A program made the translations under genes and the position numbers. DNA of 64,000 nucleotides from Amycolatopsis xylanica (GTDB lineage Bacteria; Actinomycetota; Actinomycetes; Mycobacteriales; Pseudonocardiaceae): contig NZ_FNON01000004.1 in the NCBI RefSeq assembly GCF_900107045.1, positions 186,001-250,000 of the forward strand. The letters run 5' to 3'. Below are positions 1 to 8,524 of the stretch, in pieces (the first letter of the stretch is position 1; the number at the start of each line of letters is the position of its first letter). Below the pieces are notes generated by a model. It was not told the DNA's origin, did no database searches, and worked only from the letters and a program-made list of their open reading frames with translations.

Positions 1-1793
1 GGCTGGACACCGCGCCGACCCCGTTGGCGGAGATGTCGTTCTCGGCGTCCGCGGCATGCGTGCTGAGCCTGGTCGAAGCCGAGGGACACGCGAACGCGAC
101 CGTCGGAGACGTGTCGGTCGGCGAGCTGCGTGCGCGGCTGAGCGAACGGGCGCTGGCGATCGCCGCGCGGTTCGACGCGCGTAATCAGACGTCCAGGCAA
201 GGAGATTGGGTGCGCGACCGCCTCGCCCAAGTGCCCATTGTGGACTTCCTGCCGCTGTCGGGCCCGGTCCGCGAACCGGCTCGCGCCGTACCCGTCGCAG
301 TGTCCTTTCCGGACAGTCCGGCCGCACTCGCCGACCTCGCCGAACGGCAGCACCTGCTCGACGACAAGGCCGCGACCGCGGCAGCGTGGGCGCGCTTCGA
401 CGAACTGTTGCCTGCCCCAGAAGGCAAGCTGCTCGCGCGCCGGCTGGTCGGCGCCGGAAACCTGGTCGTGAACCAGGTCCGCGATGTGGCCGTCACGCAC
501 TGGTCGCGTGCCGCCGAGGTCTATCGCGGGCTGGGCGACGAGGTCGCTTACGAAGCGGTGCGAAGCCGTCTCGGCCTTCTCAAGTGCTTCGCGGGCGAAG
601 GCACGGACGAGATCACGGCCAGTGTCGAGCGGCTGGGCGAACTGGGCGACGCGGAGCAGTACGGCTGGGGATTGCTGCGGCTCGCGCAGGCCGCCCTGGT
701 GAGCGGCGACCCCGAACGCGCGATGGGGCTGCTGGACGACGCTCGCAAGCCGATCGAAGAAGCCGGGGTCGCGCTGCAGTCCGCGCAGCTGCTGCAGCAG
801 ACCGCGGAGTTCTCGGCGACCATGAGCCAAGAACTCACCACCGAACCACTCGACCTGCTCCACGAAGCCGCCGCGCGTTATCTCTCGGCGGGTGCACCGC
901 TGCGCGCGGCCGGGGCCCGGCTGTCGGCGGCCCGACTGAAGGCGATTTCCGGCGACCTCGAAGCGGCCACCACGCTCTTCACCGCGGTGATCACGGACTT
1001 CCTCGCCTACGGCAACCCGGTCGGCGCGGCCCGCGCCAAAGTCGAACTCGGTTCGGCCTGCCTGCACCTCGGCCGGTTCGAGGAAGTCGCGGACCGTCTC
1101 GAAGAGGCGATCCCAGTACTGCGCGAGGCCGACGAGGATTTCTCGCAGGCACAGTTCATGCTCGCGCGCGCCTACCGCGGACTGCGTCAGCCGGACCAGG
1201 CGCTCGAGCTGCTCGCCGAGGTCGCGCGGTTCTGTCTCGACGACGGCAACCAGGCAGGCGCCGGTCAGATGCACGAACTCTCCGGCGACATCCTCGACGA
1301 ACTCGACCGCGACGCACTGGCGGCCGAAAGCTTCACTCGCGCCGCGGACCTGTTCCACGAAGCGGACTTCGGCGTCGACGAACTCCGCGCCCGCCGCCGC
1401 GTCCCCCTCTCATGGCACTGGGCCCGCGACCAAGACCAAGCCCTCACCACACTCGCGGCCGCCGACGCACTCGCCGCCACGCTCCCCACCGAGGATCCCC
1501 AAACCCTCTGGGAACGTTCGATGCTCGACTACGACGCCGCCCGCATCCTGACCAACTTCGAGCGCCCCGCCGAAGCCCTCCCCCGCGTCGTCCGCGCGGC
1601 CGAAGGCTTCCGCACCTTGGACTCACTCACCGAGGTCGCGATCGCGGGCGCTCTCCACGGCCGAATCCTCCGCGACCTCAACCGCCCCACCGAGGCCCAC
1701 GCCGTCCTCACCCAGGCACTGGCCGCACTCCCCGCCGAGGCCACGCACCAACGCGCCCAACTCGAAGCGCTCCTGTCCGACCTAACCCCCTAA
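1..1793 (+). CDS. TPR-repeat protein, 5' end outside window
   Basis: The reading frame is open from the left edge, so the true start lies upstream; the TTG at 24 is only the first in-window start codon. About 590 residues are visible. The sequence is Ala/Leu/Glu-rich with repeated helix pairs of roughly 34-40 residues from about residue 100 to the end, as in tetratricopeptide repeats, which usually mediate protein-protein contacts. I see no catalytic motif, membrane segment or DNA-binding domain in the visible part, so an N-terminal effector domain could lie outside the window. It faces the 3' end of the minus-strand gene at 2045 across a gap filled with inverted repeats. The precise function is unknown. 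Confidence 0.7.
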   Translation, partial: LDTAPTPLAEMSFSASAACVLSLVEAEGHANATVGDVSVGELRARLSERALAIAARFDARNQTSRQGDWVRDRLAQVPIVDFLPLSGPVREPARAVPVAVSFPDSPAALADLAERQHLLDDKAATAAAWARFDELLPAPEGKLLARRLVGAGNLVVNQVRDVAVTHWSRAAEVYRGLGDEVAYEAVRSRLGLLKCFAGEGTDEITASVERLGELGDAEQYGWGLLRLAQAALVSGDPERAMGLLDDARKPIEEAGVALQSAQLLQQTAEFSATMSQELTTEPLDLLHEAAARYLSAGAPLRAAGARLSAARLKAISGDLEAATTLFTAVITDFLAYGNPVGAARAKVELGSACLHLGRFEEVADRLEEAIPVLREADEDFSQAQFMLARAYRGLRQPDQALELLAEVARFCLDDGNQAGAGQMHELSGDILDELDRDALAAESFTRAADLFHEADFGVDELRARRRVPLSWHWARDQDQALTTLAAADALAATLPTEDPQTLWERSMLDYDAARILTNFERPAEALPRVVRAAEGFRTLDSLTEVAIAGALHGRILRDLNRPTEAHAVLTQALAALPAEATHQRAQLEALLSDLTP

Positions 1794-1805
1794 CCCACCC
1801 AAGCA

Positions 1806-1852
1806 GGGGATAAAGCCCGCTTAACTCCCCGGGATAAAGCGGGCTTTATCCC
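1806..1852. repeat. Palindrome family A, copy 1 (GGGATAAAGC/GCTTTATCCC)
   Basis: A palindrome with arms GGGATAAAGC and GCTTTATCCC around a GG centre lies at 1831-1852, preceded by a further half-copy at 1806-1822 that can also pair with it. It follows the TPR gene stop and probably acts as a terminator or a REP-like element. Related copies are at 25167-25192, 25578-25605 and 39811-39864. Confidence 0.8.
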
Positions 1853-1860
1853 GCCACGCG

Positions 1861-2034
1861 TACCCGGATGGACGACACGCGTACGCCAACGGACGACACG
1901 CGTGCACAGCCGGACGACACAGCTCGCGCAGCACTACCCACCCGGCCTGCCGTGTCGTCCATCCATGCACGCGTGTCGTCCATCCATGCACGCGTGTCGT
2001 CCATCCATGCACGCGCGTCGTCCGTTCAGGGACC
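1861..2034. repeat. 21-bp tandem units arranged as a head-to-head inverted array
   Basis: On the left are three units ending GGACGACACGCG or a close variant. On the right are three exact 21-bp copies at 1951-1971, 1972-1992 and 1993-2013, each starting CGTGTCGTCCAT, and a diverged fourth copy at 2014-2034. Left and right units are reverse complements, so a transcript could fold into a long hairpin with a loop of about 35 nt. The array sits between two convergent genes. The same unit recurs at 30173-30317. There are no unique spacers, so it is not CRISPR. Confidence 0.9.
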
Positions 2035-2044
2035 GCGGCGGGGG

Positions 2045-2680
2045 CTAGCTGTCGGCTTTGGATTTCTTCTTGGTGCGGTGGGCGGTGGCTAGGTGGGCGT
2101 CGGGGCCGCAGCGGACGCAGGGGGTGAAGCCGAGTTCGCGGGCTTCGGAGACGCCGATCGGGATGAGGTCGCGGTCGGCGAGCCAGGTGCAGGCGCGCAG
2201 GTGATAGCGGGGGTACTCGTCGACGACGACCACCTCGACGTCGAGCTCCGACACGATGAGCAGGTCGGCGGCGTCGGTGGGTTCTTCGCCGGGGTCGCCC
2301 TCGTCCTTCGCGCGGACCGGGACGGCGGCGGGCTCGGGCTCGTCTTCGGCCTCGACGACCGGCACGACCACGGTCTCGTCGGCCGCGTCCGCGGCGACGG
2401 CGCCGTCCAGCTCACCGGTGGCCGGGAGCAACGCGGTCTGCTCGGCGTCTTCCGACTCCTCGGCGGCGTCTTCGGCCGGGGCTTCTTCCGGCGCTTCAAC
2501 CGGCTCGGCCGGGTCAGCGGGTTTCCGGGACTTCCTGCGCAACCAGTCGGCGAACAGGATGAGCCCGGCCAGAACCGAAAGACCGATCGAGACGTAGGCC
2601 CAGAGCGAATTGGCGGTGATGAGCGCCGTGACCAACAACCCGAGAGCCGCCAGCACCAGCACGAGCACGATGTAGAGCAC
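2045..2680 (-). CDS. Small membrane protein with C-terminal Cys motif, downstream of wag31
   Basis: This 211-residue protein has two hydrophobic helices at about residues 1-20 and 24-45, then a long acidic low-complexity stretch (about 55-145), then a compact C-terminal region with a YHLRAC segment and a CVRCGP segment. That spacing resembles the Cys-ligand metal-binding segments of Ada-type modules, but this is only a resemblance. The start is GTG at 2680. It follows wag31, separated by a strong hairpin at 2704-2751. In mycobacteria a small transmembrane gene (Rv2144c) occupies the same place, so it belongs to the conserved divisome/polar-growth neighbourhood. Function unknown; one idea is an envelope protein with a redox- or metal-sensitive cytoplasmic tail. 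Confidence 0.75.
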   Translation of the reverse strand: MLYIVLVLVLAALGLLVTALITANSLWAYVSIGLSVLAGLILFADWLRRKSRKPADPAEPVEAPEEAPAEDAAEESEDAEQTALLPATGELDGAVAADAADETVVVPVVEAEDEPEPAAVPVRAKDEGDPGEEPTDAADLLIVSELDVEVVVVDEYPRYHLRACTWLADRDLIPIGVSEARELGFTPCVRCGPDAHLATAHRTKKKSKADS

Positions 2681-2703
2681 GGTGCATTACAACACGTGGA
2701 CGC

Positions 2704-2751
2704 ACGGAAACGGTTCCGACCCTCCACAAGGAGTGCCGGAACCGTTTCCGT
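2704..2751 (-). terminator. 15-bp perfect hairpin after wag31
   Basis: The arms ACGGAAACGGTTCCG (2704-2718) and CGGAACCGTTTCCGT (737-751 of the same block, i.e. 2737-2751) pair perfectly around an 18-nt loop, just past the wag31 stop and before the GTG of the next gene. No clear U-tract follows, so it may attenuate transcription or stabilise the mRNA end rather than terminate fully. Confidence 0.7.
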
Positions 2752-2765
2752 CAGTCAAGCGACTT

Positions 2766-3638
2766 TCAGCCTGCTTCGGCGCGCGGGCCGAACGAGTAGC
2801 CCTGGCCACCGCCGCCGCTGCCACCGGATCCGCCCTGGCCCTGCTGGCCGGAACCCGGGGCCGCCGAAGCGGGTGCCGCTGAACCCCGGTCGTCGAGTTC
2901 GCGGAGCTGGGACTCGAGGAACCCACGCAGGCGAGTGCGGTATTCCCGCTCTATCGTGCGCAGCTCTTCGATCTTCTTGCCCAGCGACGTCTTCTCGGCG
3001 TTGAGGTTGTTCATCGTCTCGGTGTACTTGCGCTGCGCCTCGCGATCCATGGTGGTCGCCTTGTCGCGCGCCTGCCGCTCCAGGGTCTCCGCCCTGGTCC
3101 GAGCGTCGTTCAGCATGGTCTCGGCACGCGTGCGCGCCTCGTTGACCATGGAGTCCGACTTCGAGCGGGCGTCGGAGAGCAACTGCTCGGACTTGGTCCG
3201 TGCCTCCGCCAGCATCCCGTCGGACTCGGTCTTGGCCTCGGCGGTGAGCCGGTCGGCCATCTCCTGGGCGAGGCCCAGCACCTTGGCCGCCTGCACGTTG
3301 GGCTCGCCGTTGTCGCCCATCATGCCGTGCGACTGGGTCTGCTCCATGGCCGAAGCAGGTGGCGGCACCGGGGCAAGCCGCCGCGGCTCTTCACGCACCG
3401 GTGGCGGGGCTTGGACCGCGCTCACCTTCGCGTTCTCCAGCTCGCCGCGAGTGGACTCCAGCTCGTTGTCGAGCTGCTCCACCTGCTGCCGGAGTTCGTT
3501 GTTGTCCTCGATCAACCTGGCAAGTTCGGTCTCCACCAAGTCGAGGAAGGCATCTACCTCGTCTTCGTTGTAGCCCCTTTTGCCAATAGGAGGCTTGCTG
3601 AACGCGACGTTATGCACGTCAGCGGGGGTCAACGACAT
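2766..3638 (-). CDS. wag31: DivIVA-family polar growth protein Wag31
   Basis: The protein has 290 residues. The N-terminus has the DivIVA membrane-binding segment (MSLTPADVHNVAFSKPPIGK region) followed by FLDLVETEL and a long coiled coil. From about residue 125 to 230 there are repeated heptads of the EARTKSE / DARTRAE type, and the C-terminus is Gly/Ser/Gln-rich. Wag31 gathers at curved membrane at cell poles and septa and directs tip growth in Actinobacteria. ATG at 3638 has a GAGGTGAT ribosome site. The order sepF-yggT-wag31 matches other Actinobacteria. An actinobacterial DivIVA is often a Ser/Thr kinase (PknA/PknB) substrate; I see no direct proof of that here. Confidence 0.96.
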   Translation of the reverse strand: MSLTPADVHNVAFSKPPIGKRGYNEDEVDAFLDLVETELARLIEDNNELRQQVEQLDNELESTRGELENAKVSAVQAPPPVREEPRRLAPVPPPASAMEQTQSHGMMGDNGEPNVQAAKVLGLAQEMADRLTAEAKTESDGMLAEARTKSEQLLSDARSKSDSMVNEARTRAETMLNDARTRAETLERQARDKATTMDREAQRKYTETMNNLNAEKTSLGKKIEELRTIEREYRTRLRGFLESQLRELDDRGSAAPASAAPGSGQQGQGGSGGSGGGGQGYSFGPRAEAG

Positions 3639-3690
3639 CAGATCACCTCACGCACTCCATGGCCTGCAGGTCCACCCAAGCATCCCCGAG

Positions 3691-3975
3691 TCACTTGGGC
3701 GTCGCCAGTTGCATCGCGATGAACACAACCAACAGCAGCACCATAATCGATAAGTCCAGTCCGACGCCGCCAATCCGCACCATCGGGATGATCCGACGGA
3801 CCAAACGGACCGGCGGGTCCGTAACTGTGTAGATGGTCTCCAGCGTTACCGCAACCCCTCCAGCGGGACGCCACTCGCGCGCGAAGGCGCGCACGAGCTC
3901 TATGACGACACGTGCTGTCAGCAACAACCAGAAGGCGAACAGCACGTACCAGACGATGAGCCAGACCAAATCCAC
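3691..3975 (-). CDS. YggT-family membrane protein
   Basis: A 94-residue protein with two hydrophobic segments, at about residues 3-25 and 72-92, joined by a short loop containing a TDPPVRLVRRIIP motif typical of the YggT family. The start is GTG at 3975. It lies between sepF and wag31, the usual place in Gram-positive division clusters. The family is implicated in envelope integrity and osmotic shock resistance, and in chloroplasts in photosystem assembly; the biochemical role is not known. Confidence 0.92.
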   Translation of the reverse strand: MDLVWLIVWYVLFAFWLLLTARVVIELVRAFAREWRPAGGVAVTLETIYTVTDPPVRLVRRIIPMVRIGGVGLDLSIMVLLLVVFIAMQLATPK

Positions 3976-4081
3976 GTCACCACTCTGCCATGGCTTAGCC
4001 CGGAAGACGCAGTTGGAGGGGTACTTCGTGGCTCTGAGTCGGTTTTCTCACGTTCCGTAGCCGGCGGCGTGTCGTTGTGGA

Positions 4082-4687
4082 TCAGCCGCGGAGGAACAGT
4101 CCGCCCTCGGCGATGCGGCGGCGGTCCTCGGCGGTGACGTCGACATCCGGCGGTGAGAGAAGGAACACCTTGTTCGTCACCTTGTCCATCGAGCCACGCA
4201 ACGCGAACGCGAGCCCGGCCGCGAAGTCGACGAGACGCTTGGCGTCCGCGTTCTCCATCTCGGTGAGGTTCATGATCACCGGGATGCCCTCGCGGTAGTG
4301 CTCGCCGATCGCCCGCGCCTCGGCGTAGTTCGTCGGGTGCAGCGTGGTGATGCGGCTCAGCGCGTCCCGCATGGGCGGCTTGGCAGGCTCCATGACCGGC
4401 CGCAGCCGGGCCACCGGCTCCGGCTGGCGGTCGACGGCGAGCGCTCCGTGCGTCGACGGCTCCGGCAGCGAGGTGCGGGGACGCGTGCGGACGGCGGGCT
4501 CGTACCCCTCGTCGTCGGCGGCACGGTACCGGGTGCGCTGGCGCGGTTGCTCTTCGTAGTCGTCATAGGAGTCGTCGGCGTACGAACCGCGCCGGTAATC
4601 GTCGTCGGCGGCGTCCTCGTAGTCGTACCCGTCGTCATCGGCGGGGACCATGCCGAAGTAGGCCTTCAGCTTCTGTAGCGCGCTCAT
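4082..4687 (-). CDS. sepF: Cell division protein SepF
   Basis: A 201-residue protein. It starts with a short amphipathic membrane-targeting helix (MSALQKLKAYFGM), then an acidic Asp/Tyr/Arg-rich linker (about 18-115) and a C-terminal SepF domain containing EGIPVIMNLTEM, DAKRLVDFAAGL and KVFLLSPPDVDV. SepF polymerises and anchors FtsZ to the membrane, and in Actinobacteria lacking FtsA it is the main FtsZ tether. ATG at 4687 begins at the amphipathic helix, which supports this start. Gene order with ftsZ, pgeF and yggS is conserved. Confidence 0.96.
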   Translation of the reverse strand: MSALQKLKAYFGMVPADDDGYDYEDAADDDYRRGSYADDSYDDYEEQPRQRTRYRAADDEGYEPAVRTRPRTSLPEPSTHGALAVDRQPEPVARLRPVMEPAKPPMRDALSRITTLHPTNYAEARAIGEHYREGIPVIMNLTEMENADAKRLVDFAAGLAFALRGSMDKVTNKVFLLSPPDVDVTAEDRRRIAEGGLFLRG

Positions 4688-4776
4688 GCCCTCTCCCTAG
4701 CCTCGCCGCTCCCGCACCGTGCTACCCGGCTCGGCGGACGTTCAAACTTTTCCCCTCGCCGCCGGGCCGATACTCC

Positions 4777-5505
4777 CTAAGGCGAGGCTAAACCGCGCCT
4801 GCCGAGCAGCGCGGTTCCGACACGCACACAGGTCGAGCCCGCCGCGATCGCTTGCTCCAGATCATTGCTCATTCCGGCGGAAAGCTCACGGGCATTTGGG
4901 TGATCTTGGCGCAGCCGCTCGCTTGCTTGCCCCAACGTGTGAAACGCCTTGTCCAGGTCAGCACCGATGGGCGCGACGGCCATCAGGCCACCGAGATTCA
5001 AATCACCCGTAAGAGTGATCTCCTCCGCCAGCGCCGGAATCTGCCCGATGGGGCAGCCTCCCCGCGCCGGGTCGCCGTCGATGCTCACTTGGATCAAGAC
5101 GTCCAAGGGCGCGTCGCGTTGCCCTTCGCCGCGGGCGTTCTTGACGGCTTTCGCGAGCGCCACGGCGAGCCTCGGTGAGTCGACGGACTGGACCTCGTGG
5201 GCCCACCGCGCGACCGAGCGCGCCTTGTTCCGCTGCAGCGACCCGACCATGTGCCACCTGATGGCCGCTTCGGGCCGCAGCACGGCCATCTCGTCGACCT
5301 TGGCGCTCGCGTCCTGATCGCGATTCTCAGCCATCTGGGTGACGCCGAGGTCGGCCAGCAGCGCGGCGTCCGAAGCCGGGAAGGTCTTGGTGACCGCGAG
5401 CAGCCGGACCTCGTCGCGAGCGCGCCCCGCCGCCGCGCACGCGCGGGCGATGCGCTCTTCGACTTCGGCGAGGTTCGCCTCGAGCTCGGCGAGCCGCTCG
5501 CTCAT
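4777..5505 (-). CDS. YggS/PROSC-family pyridoxal phosphate homeostasis protein
   Basis: A 242-residue protein when read from ATG 5505; this start overlaps the pgeF stop as ATGA and follows GATCGAGG, so I prefer it to the in-frame ATG at 5517. The PLP lysine is K40 in LLAVTKTFP. A HMVGSLQRNK segment and a C-terminal SAGMSNDLEQAI phosphate-binding loop follow. These proteins bind PLP in a single-domain alanine-racemase-like barrel and buffer free PLP; no enzymatic reaction is firmly assigned. The gene is a standard member of the ftsZ-distal division operon. Confidence 0.93.
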   Translation of the reverse strand: MSERLAELEANLAEVEERIARACAAAGRARDEVRLLAVTKTFPASDAALLADLGVTQMAENRDQDASAKVDEMAVLRPEAAIRWHMVGSLQRNKARSVARWAHEVQSVDSPRLAVALAKAVKNARGEGQRDAPLDVLIQVSIDGDPARGGCPIGQIPALAEEITLTGDLNLGGLMAVAPIGADLDKAFHTLGQASERLRQDHPNARELSAGMSNDLEQAIAAGSTCVRVGTALLGRRGLASP

Positions 5506-6227
5506 GCCTCGATCCACGTGATCGCGGCGATGCGGCCCGTGGTGCCGTCGCGGCGGAAGCTGAAGAGCGTCTTGTCCTCGTTGGTGCAGCGCGGGTCGAC
5601 ACCGATCTTGCCGACGCCGAGATCCGCCAGCTGCCGCCAGAGGCCGGCGCGCAGGTCGAGCCCCGGAGTGCCCTTGCGGGTCTTGCAGGCGCTGCCGGGG
5701 ACGTGCTTCTCGACGTCGGCCGCCATGTCGGCGGGGACCTCGTAGCAGTCGCCGCAGATCGCCGGGCCGAGCAGGGCCTCGATGCGATGCGGCTCGGCGC
5801 CCGCCTTCACCATGGCCTCGACGGCCGCGGGCACGACGCCGACCCTGGTGCCGACGCGGCCGGCGTGCACCGCCGACACGACCCCGGCCTCGGCGTCGGC
5901 CAGCAGCAGGGGCACGCAGTCCGCGACGAGCACGACCAGCGCGAGTCCTGCCTGAGCGGTCACGAGCGCGTCGGTGGCTTCCGCGGCCGAGGTCTCGGAG
6001 CCGTCGACGATGGTCGCGGTGCGGCCGTGGACCTGCTCCATCCAGGAGAGCCGGTCCTCGGCCAGCCCGAGCTCGGCCGCGAGCCGCTTGCGGTTCGCGT
6101 ACACGGCGCCCTCGTCGTCACCGACGTGGTCGCCGAGGTTGAACGTGTCGTACGGAGCGCGGGAGGCCCCGCCCGCACGAGTGGTCACTACCCTGCGGAT
6201 CTTCACGCGTTCGACCCTATCGCTCAC
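5502..6227 (-). CDS. pgeF: Peptidoglycan editing factor PgeF (YfiH family)
   Basis: A 241-residue protein of the multicopper-polyphenol oxidoreductase-like fold. The zinc-site residues of the family are visible: His in EQVHGR, Cys in VADCVP and His in AVHAGR. Family work in E. coli shows it corrects muropeptides carrying L-Ser instead of L-Ala at position 1. The start is GTG at 6227. It is directly downstream of ftsZ, separated by a 24-bp hairpin, and its stop overlaps the next gene by 4 nt, so the two are translationally coupled. Confidence 0.93.
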   Translation of the reverse strand: MSDRVERVKIRRVVTTRAGGASRAPYDTFNLGDHVGDDEGAVYANRKRLAAELGLAEDRLSWMEQVHGRTATIVDGSETSAAEATDALVTAQAGLALVVLVADCVPLLLADAEAGVVSAVHAGRVGTRVGVVPAAVEAMVKAGAEPHRIEALLGPAICGDCYEVPADMAADVEKHVPGSACKTRKGTPGLDLRAGLWRQLADLGVGKIGVDPRCTNEDKTLFSFRRDGTTGRIAAITWIEA

Positions 6228-6235
6228 AAAGCGAA

Positions 6236-6285
6236 GGCTCGTGAGTGTTCCGGCCGGTTCTAACCGGCCAGAACACTCACGAGCC
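6236..6285 (-). terminator. 24-bp stem after ftsZ (palindrome family B, copy 1)
   Basis: The arm 6236-6259 (GGCTCGTGAGTGTTC then GGCCGGTT) pairs with 6262-6285 with one mismatch and a 2-nt loop. It lies between the ftsZ stop and the pgeF start and probably reduces read-through from the highly expressed ftsZ. Related elements are at 25208-25255 and 25528-25575. Confidence 0.8.
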
Positions 6286-6301
6286 CTGAACTGCGAAAAC
6301 C

Positions 6302-7597
6302 TCAGCGGCGCATGAACGGCGGCACGTCGACGTCGTCATCGGACGGGTCGTCCTGCACCGGCATCGCGCGACCGGGCAGGCTGCCCGTGCCCGAGGTGGT
6401 GCGCGGAGCCGGGTAGCCACGCGAGTTGCCCGGCTGCGGCAGGCCGCCGGACATGGAGCCGGTCGAGCCGACCGGGGTGTGCGTGCGCGGCGGGGCGACC
6501 GGGTAGCCGTTGCTGGTCGTCTGCTGCGCCGGCGTGGAGTTCGAGCCGACCGGGGTCGCGCCCTGGCCGACGTGGCCGGAGGTGGCCGTCGCGGTGGAGT
6601 TGCCGCGCGCCGACGCGAAGGTCGACGGGTCCAGCTTCTTGTGCGTCGGCGTGCCCGCGTCGAACCCGGCCGCGATGACCGTGACCCTGACCTCGTCGCC
6701 GAGCGAGTCGTCGATGATCGTGCCGAAGATGATGTTGGCGTCCGGGTGCGCGGACTCCTGCACCAGCGAGGCGGCCTCGTTGATCTCGAACAGGCCCAGG
6801 TCGGAGCCGCCCGCGATCGACAGCAGCGCGCCGTGCGCGCCGTCCATCGACGCTTCGAGCAGCGGCGAGTTGATCGCCTTCTCCGCGGCCTGGATCGCCC
6901 GGCCCTCACCACGCGCGGAGCCGATGCCCATCAGCGCGGAGCCCGCGCCGGACATGACGCTCTTGACGTCGGCGAAGTCCAGGTTGATCAGGCCCGGCGT
7001 GGTGATCAGGTCGGTGATGCCCTGGACACCGGAGAGCAGCACCTCGTCCGCGGAGCGGAACGCGTCCATCAGCGAGACGCCGATGTCGCCGAGCTGCAGC
7101 AGCCGGTCGTTCGGGATGACGATGAGCGTGTCGCACTCGTTGCGCAGCGCCTGGATGCCGTCCTCGGCCTGCTTGCCGCGCCGCTTGCCCTCGAAGGTGA
7201 ACGGCCTGGTGACCACGCCGATGGTCAGCGCGCCCAGCTTGCGGGCGATCTGCGCGACCACGGGTGCGCCACCGGTGCCGGTGCCACCACCCTCACCGGC
7301 AGTCACGAACACCATGTCGGCGCCCTTGATGACCTCTTCGATCTCCTCGCGGTGGTCCTCGGCGGCCTTCTGCCCCACCTCGGGGGCGGCGCCGGCACCC
7401 AGGCCGCGGGTCAGTTCGCGGCCGATGTCGAGCTTGACGTCGGCATCGGACATGAGCAGTGCTTGCGCGTCGGTGTTCACCGCGATGAACTCGACACCTT
7501 TGAGGCCGACCTCGATCATGCGGTTCACGGCGTTCACGCCGCCGCCGCCGATACCGACGACCTTGATCACCGCAAGGTAGTTGTGCGGGGGCGTCAT
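6302..7597 (-). CDS. ftsZ: Cell division GTPase FtsZ
   Basis: A 431-residue protein from ATG 7597 (upstream GGAAGGCGG); the longer open frame above it is not supported. It has the N-terminal IKVVGIGGGGVNAVNRM, the tubulin signature GGGTGTGGAP, NFADVKSVM and a variable Gly/Ser/Thr-rich tail (about 320-415). The tail ends in DDVDVPPFMRR, the peptide that binds SepF or FtsW in Actinobacteria. FtsZ forms the Z ring that recruits the septal machinery. In most Actinobacteria ftsQ is adjacent; here about 6.5 kb of other genes lie between ftsQ and ftsZ, so ftsZ must depend mainly on its own promoter. Confidence 0.99.
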   Translation of the reverse strand: MTPPHNYLAVIKVVGIGGGGVNAVNRMIEVGLKGVEFIAVNTDAQALLMSDADVKLDIGRELTRGLGAGAAPEVGQKAAEDHREEIEEVIKGADMVFVTAGEGGGTGTGGAPVVAQIARKLGALTIGVVTRPFTFEGKRRGKQAEDGIQALRNECDTLIVIPNDRLLQLGDIGVSLMDAFRSADEVLLSGVQGITDLITTPGLINLDFADVKSVMSGAGSALMGIGSARGEGRAIQAAEKAINSPLLEASMDGAHGALLSIAGGSDLGLFEINEAASLVQESAHPDANIIFGTIIDDSLGDEVRVTVIAAGFDAGTPTHKKLDPSTFASARGNSTATATSGHVGQGATPVGSNSTPAQQTTSNGYPVAPPRTHTPVGSTGSMSGGLPQPGNSRGYPAPRTTSGTGSLPGRAMPVQDDPSDDDVDVPPFMRR

Positions 7598-7657
7598 CGG
7601 GTCCGCCTTCCTTTTCGTTCTGCCCGTACAGCCACGCTGGCAGCGTCGAACCCTCGA

Positions 7658-7686
7658 CCTAAACCCTAGGCTGAGAGTTATGTCAA
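7658..7686 (-). promoter_or_regulatory. Likely ftsZ promoter
   Basis: On the minus strand, TTGACA (7681-7686) is followed after 17 nt by TTTAGG (7658-7663), about 60 nt before the ftsZ ATG. The TTGACATAACTC block resembles the upstream region of ftsZ in other actinomycetes. Confidence 0.6.
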
Positions 7687-7783
7687 CCACCTGCGTTGAC
7701 TGGAAGGTAGGTAAAAGGAAGCCGTTAATCCAGTTGCCACGCCGTGTGTCGCCAAAACTGTGTAGCTACAGGGTTTTCCGTCA

Positions 7784-8524
7784 TCAAGCCGTGAATACCC
7801 GCAAAAACGGGTTCGTGGTCGGTTCCGGTGACCCGCCCGCGGGCTCCAAAGTGACCGCGACCTGCGTGGTTCCGGTGACACCGGTGGCCAGCACGAGCTG
7901 CCCGCCCTCGGCTTTCGGCAGCACCCCCGCCGAGCGCGGGACACCGTCCTGGATCAGCCAGACCTGGTAATCCCGGTCGCCGGGACTCGGCAGCTTCGTC
8001 GCCATGAACATCATCTTGTCCAGCGAAGGCGACATGACCACGGTCCCGCCGCCGCCGATAGCCGAGCGCCCGTGCAGCGTCTGCGCGTCCGGCGCGGAGA
8101 GCAGTTCGGCCACCGGCGCGTACTTGGCCTGCGCGGTTTCCAGCCGGTTCTGCGCGTTCAGCGCGATGCCGCCGAAGACACCGGCGAGCGCGATCCCGAC
8201 CACCGCCGCCGCGGTCGCCAGGAACACGGTCCAGCGCGGCACGCGCCTGGCCGCGCGGACGTTCTCCTCGGGCTCGACCGGCGCGGCGGGCGGCAGCTGC
8301 CTGGTCGCCCTGACCTCGGCGAGCACGCGTGCCTTGAGCCGGTCGCTCGTCTGCTCCTCGGCGACCGCCGCGCCGAGCCTGGCCGCGGTCGCGCGGAGTT
8401 CGCGGACCTCCTGCGCGCAGGACTCGCACTCCTCGATGTGCTGTTGGAAGCGCGCCCTTTCGTGCTCGGACAACGCGTTCACGGCGAAAGCGCCCGCGAG
8501 CGTGTGCATCTCCGGTGAGCTCAT
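7784..8524 (-). CDS. rskA: Anti-sigma-K factor RskA
   Basis: A 246-residue membrane anti-sigma factor. The cytoplasmic N-terminus has a zinc anti-sigma HxxxCxxC motif (H29, C33, C36 in HIEECESC). One transmembrane helix lies at about 105-127, followed by an extracytoplasmic C-terminal domain (WLIQDGVPRSAG, GGSPEPTTNPFL). In M. tuberculosis RskA holds SigK until regulated intramembrane proteolysis releases it. The gene overlaps sigK by 4 nt (ATGA), as expected for a sigma/anti-sigma pair. Confidence 0.94.
   Translation of the reverse strand: MSSPEMHTLAGAFAVNALSEHERARFQQHIEECESCAQEVRELRATAARLGAAVAEEQTSDRLKARVLAEVRATRQLPPAAPVEPEENVRAARRVPRWTVFLATAAAVVGIALAGVFGGIALNAQNRLETAQAKYAPVAELLSAPDAQTLHGRSAIGGGGTVVMSPSLDKMMFMATKLPSPGDRDYQVWLIQDGVPRSAGVLPKAEGGQLVLATGVTGTTQVAVTLEPAGGSPEPTTNPFLRVFTA

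Noticed and set aside
1821..2012. Short frame reading heptads of HGWTTRV
   Set aside because: It is the 21-bp tandem repeat translated by chance (21 nt equals seven codons); no start site context.
1951..2034. CRISPR-like array
   Set aside because: Units are directly abutting with no unique spacers, and no cas genes are near.
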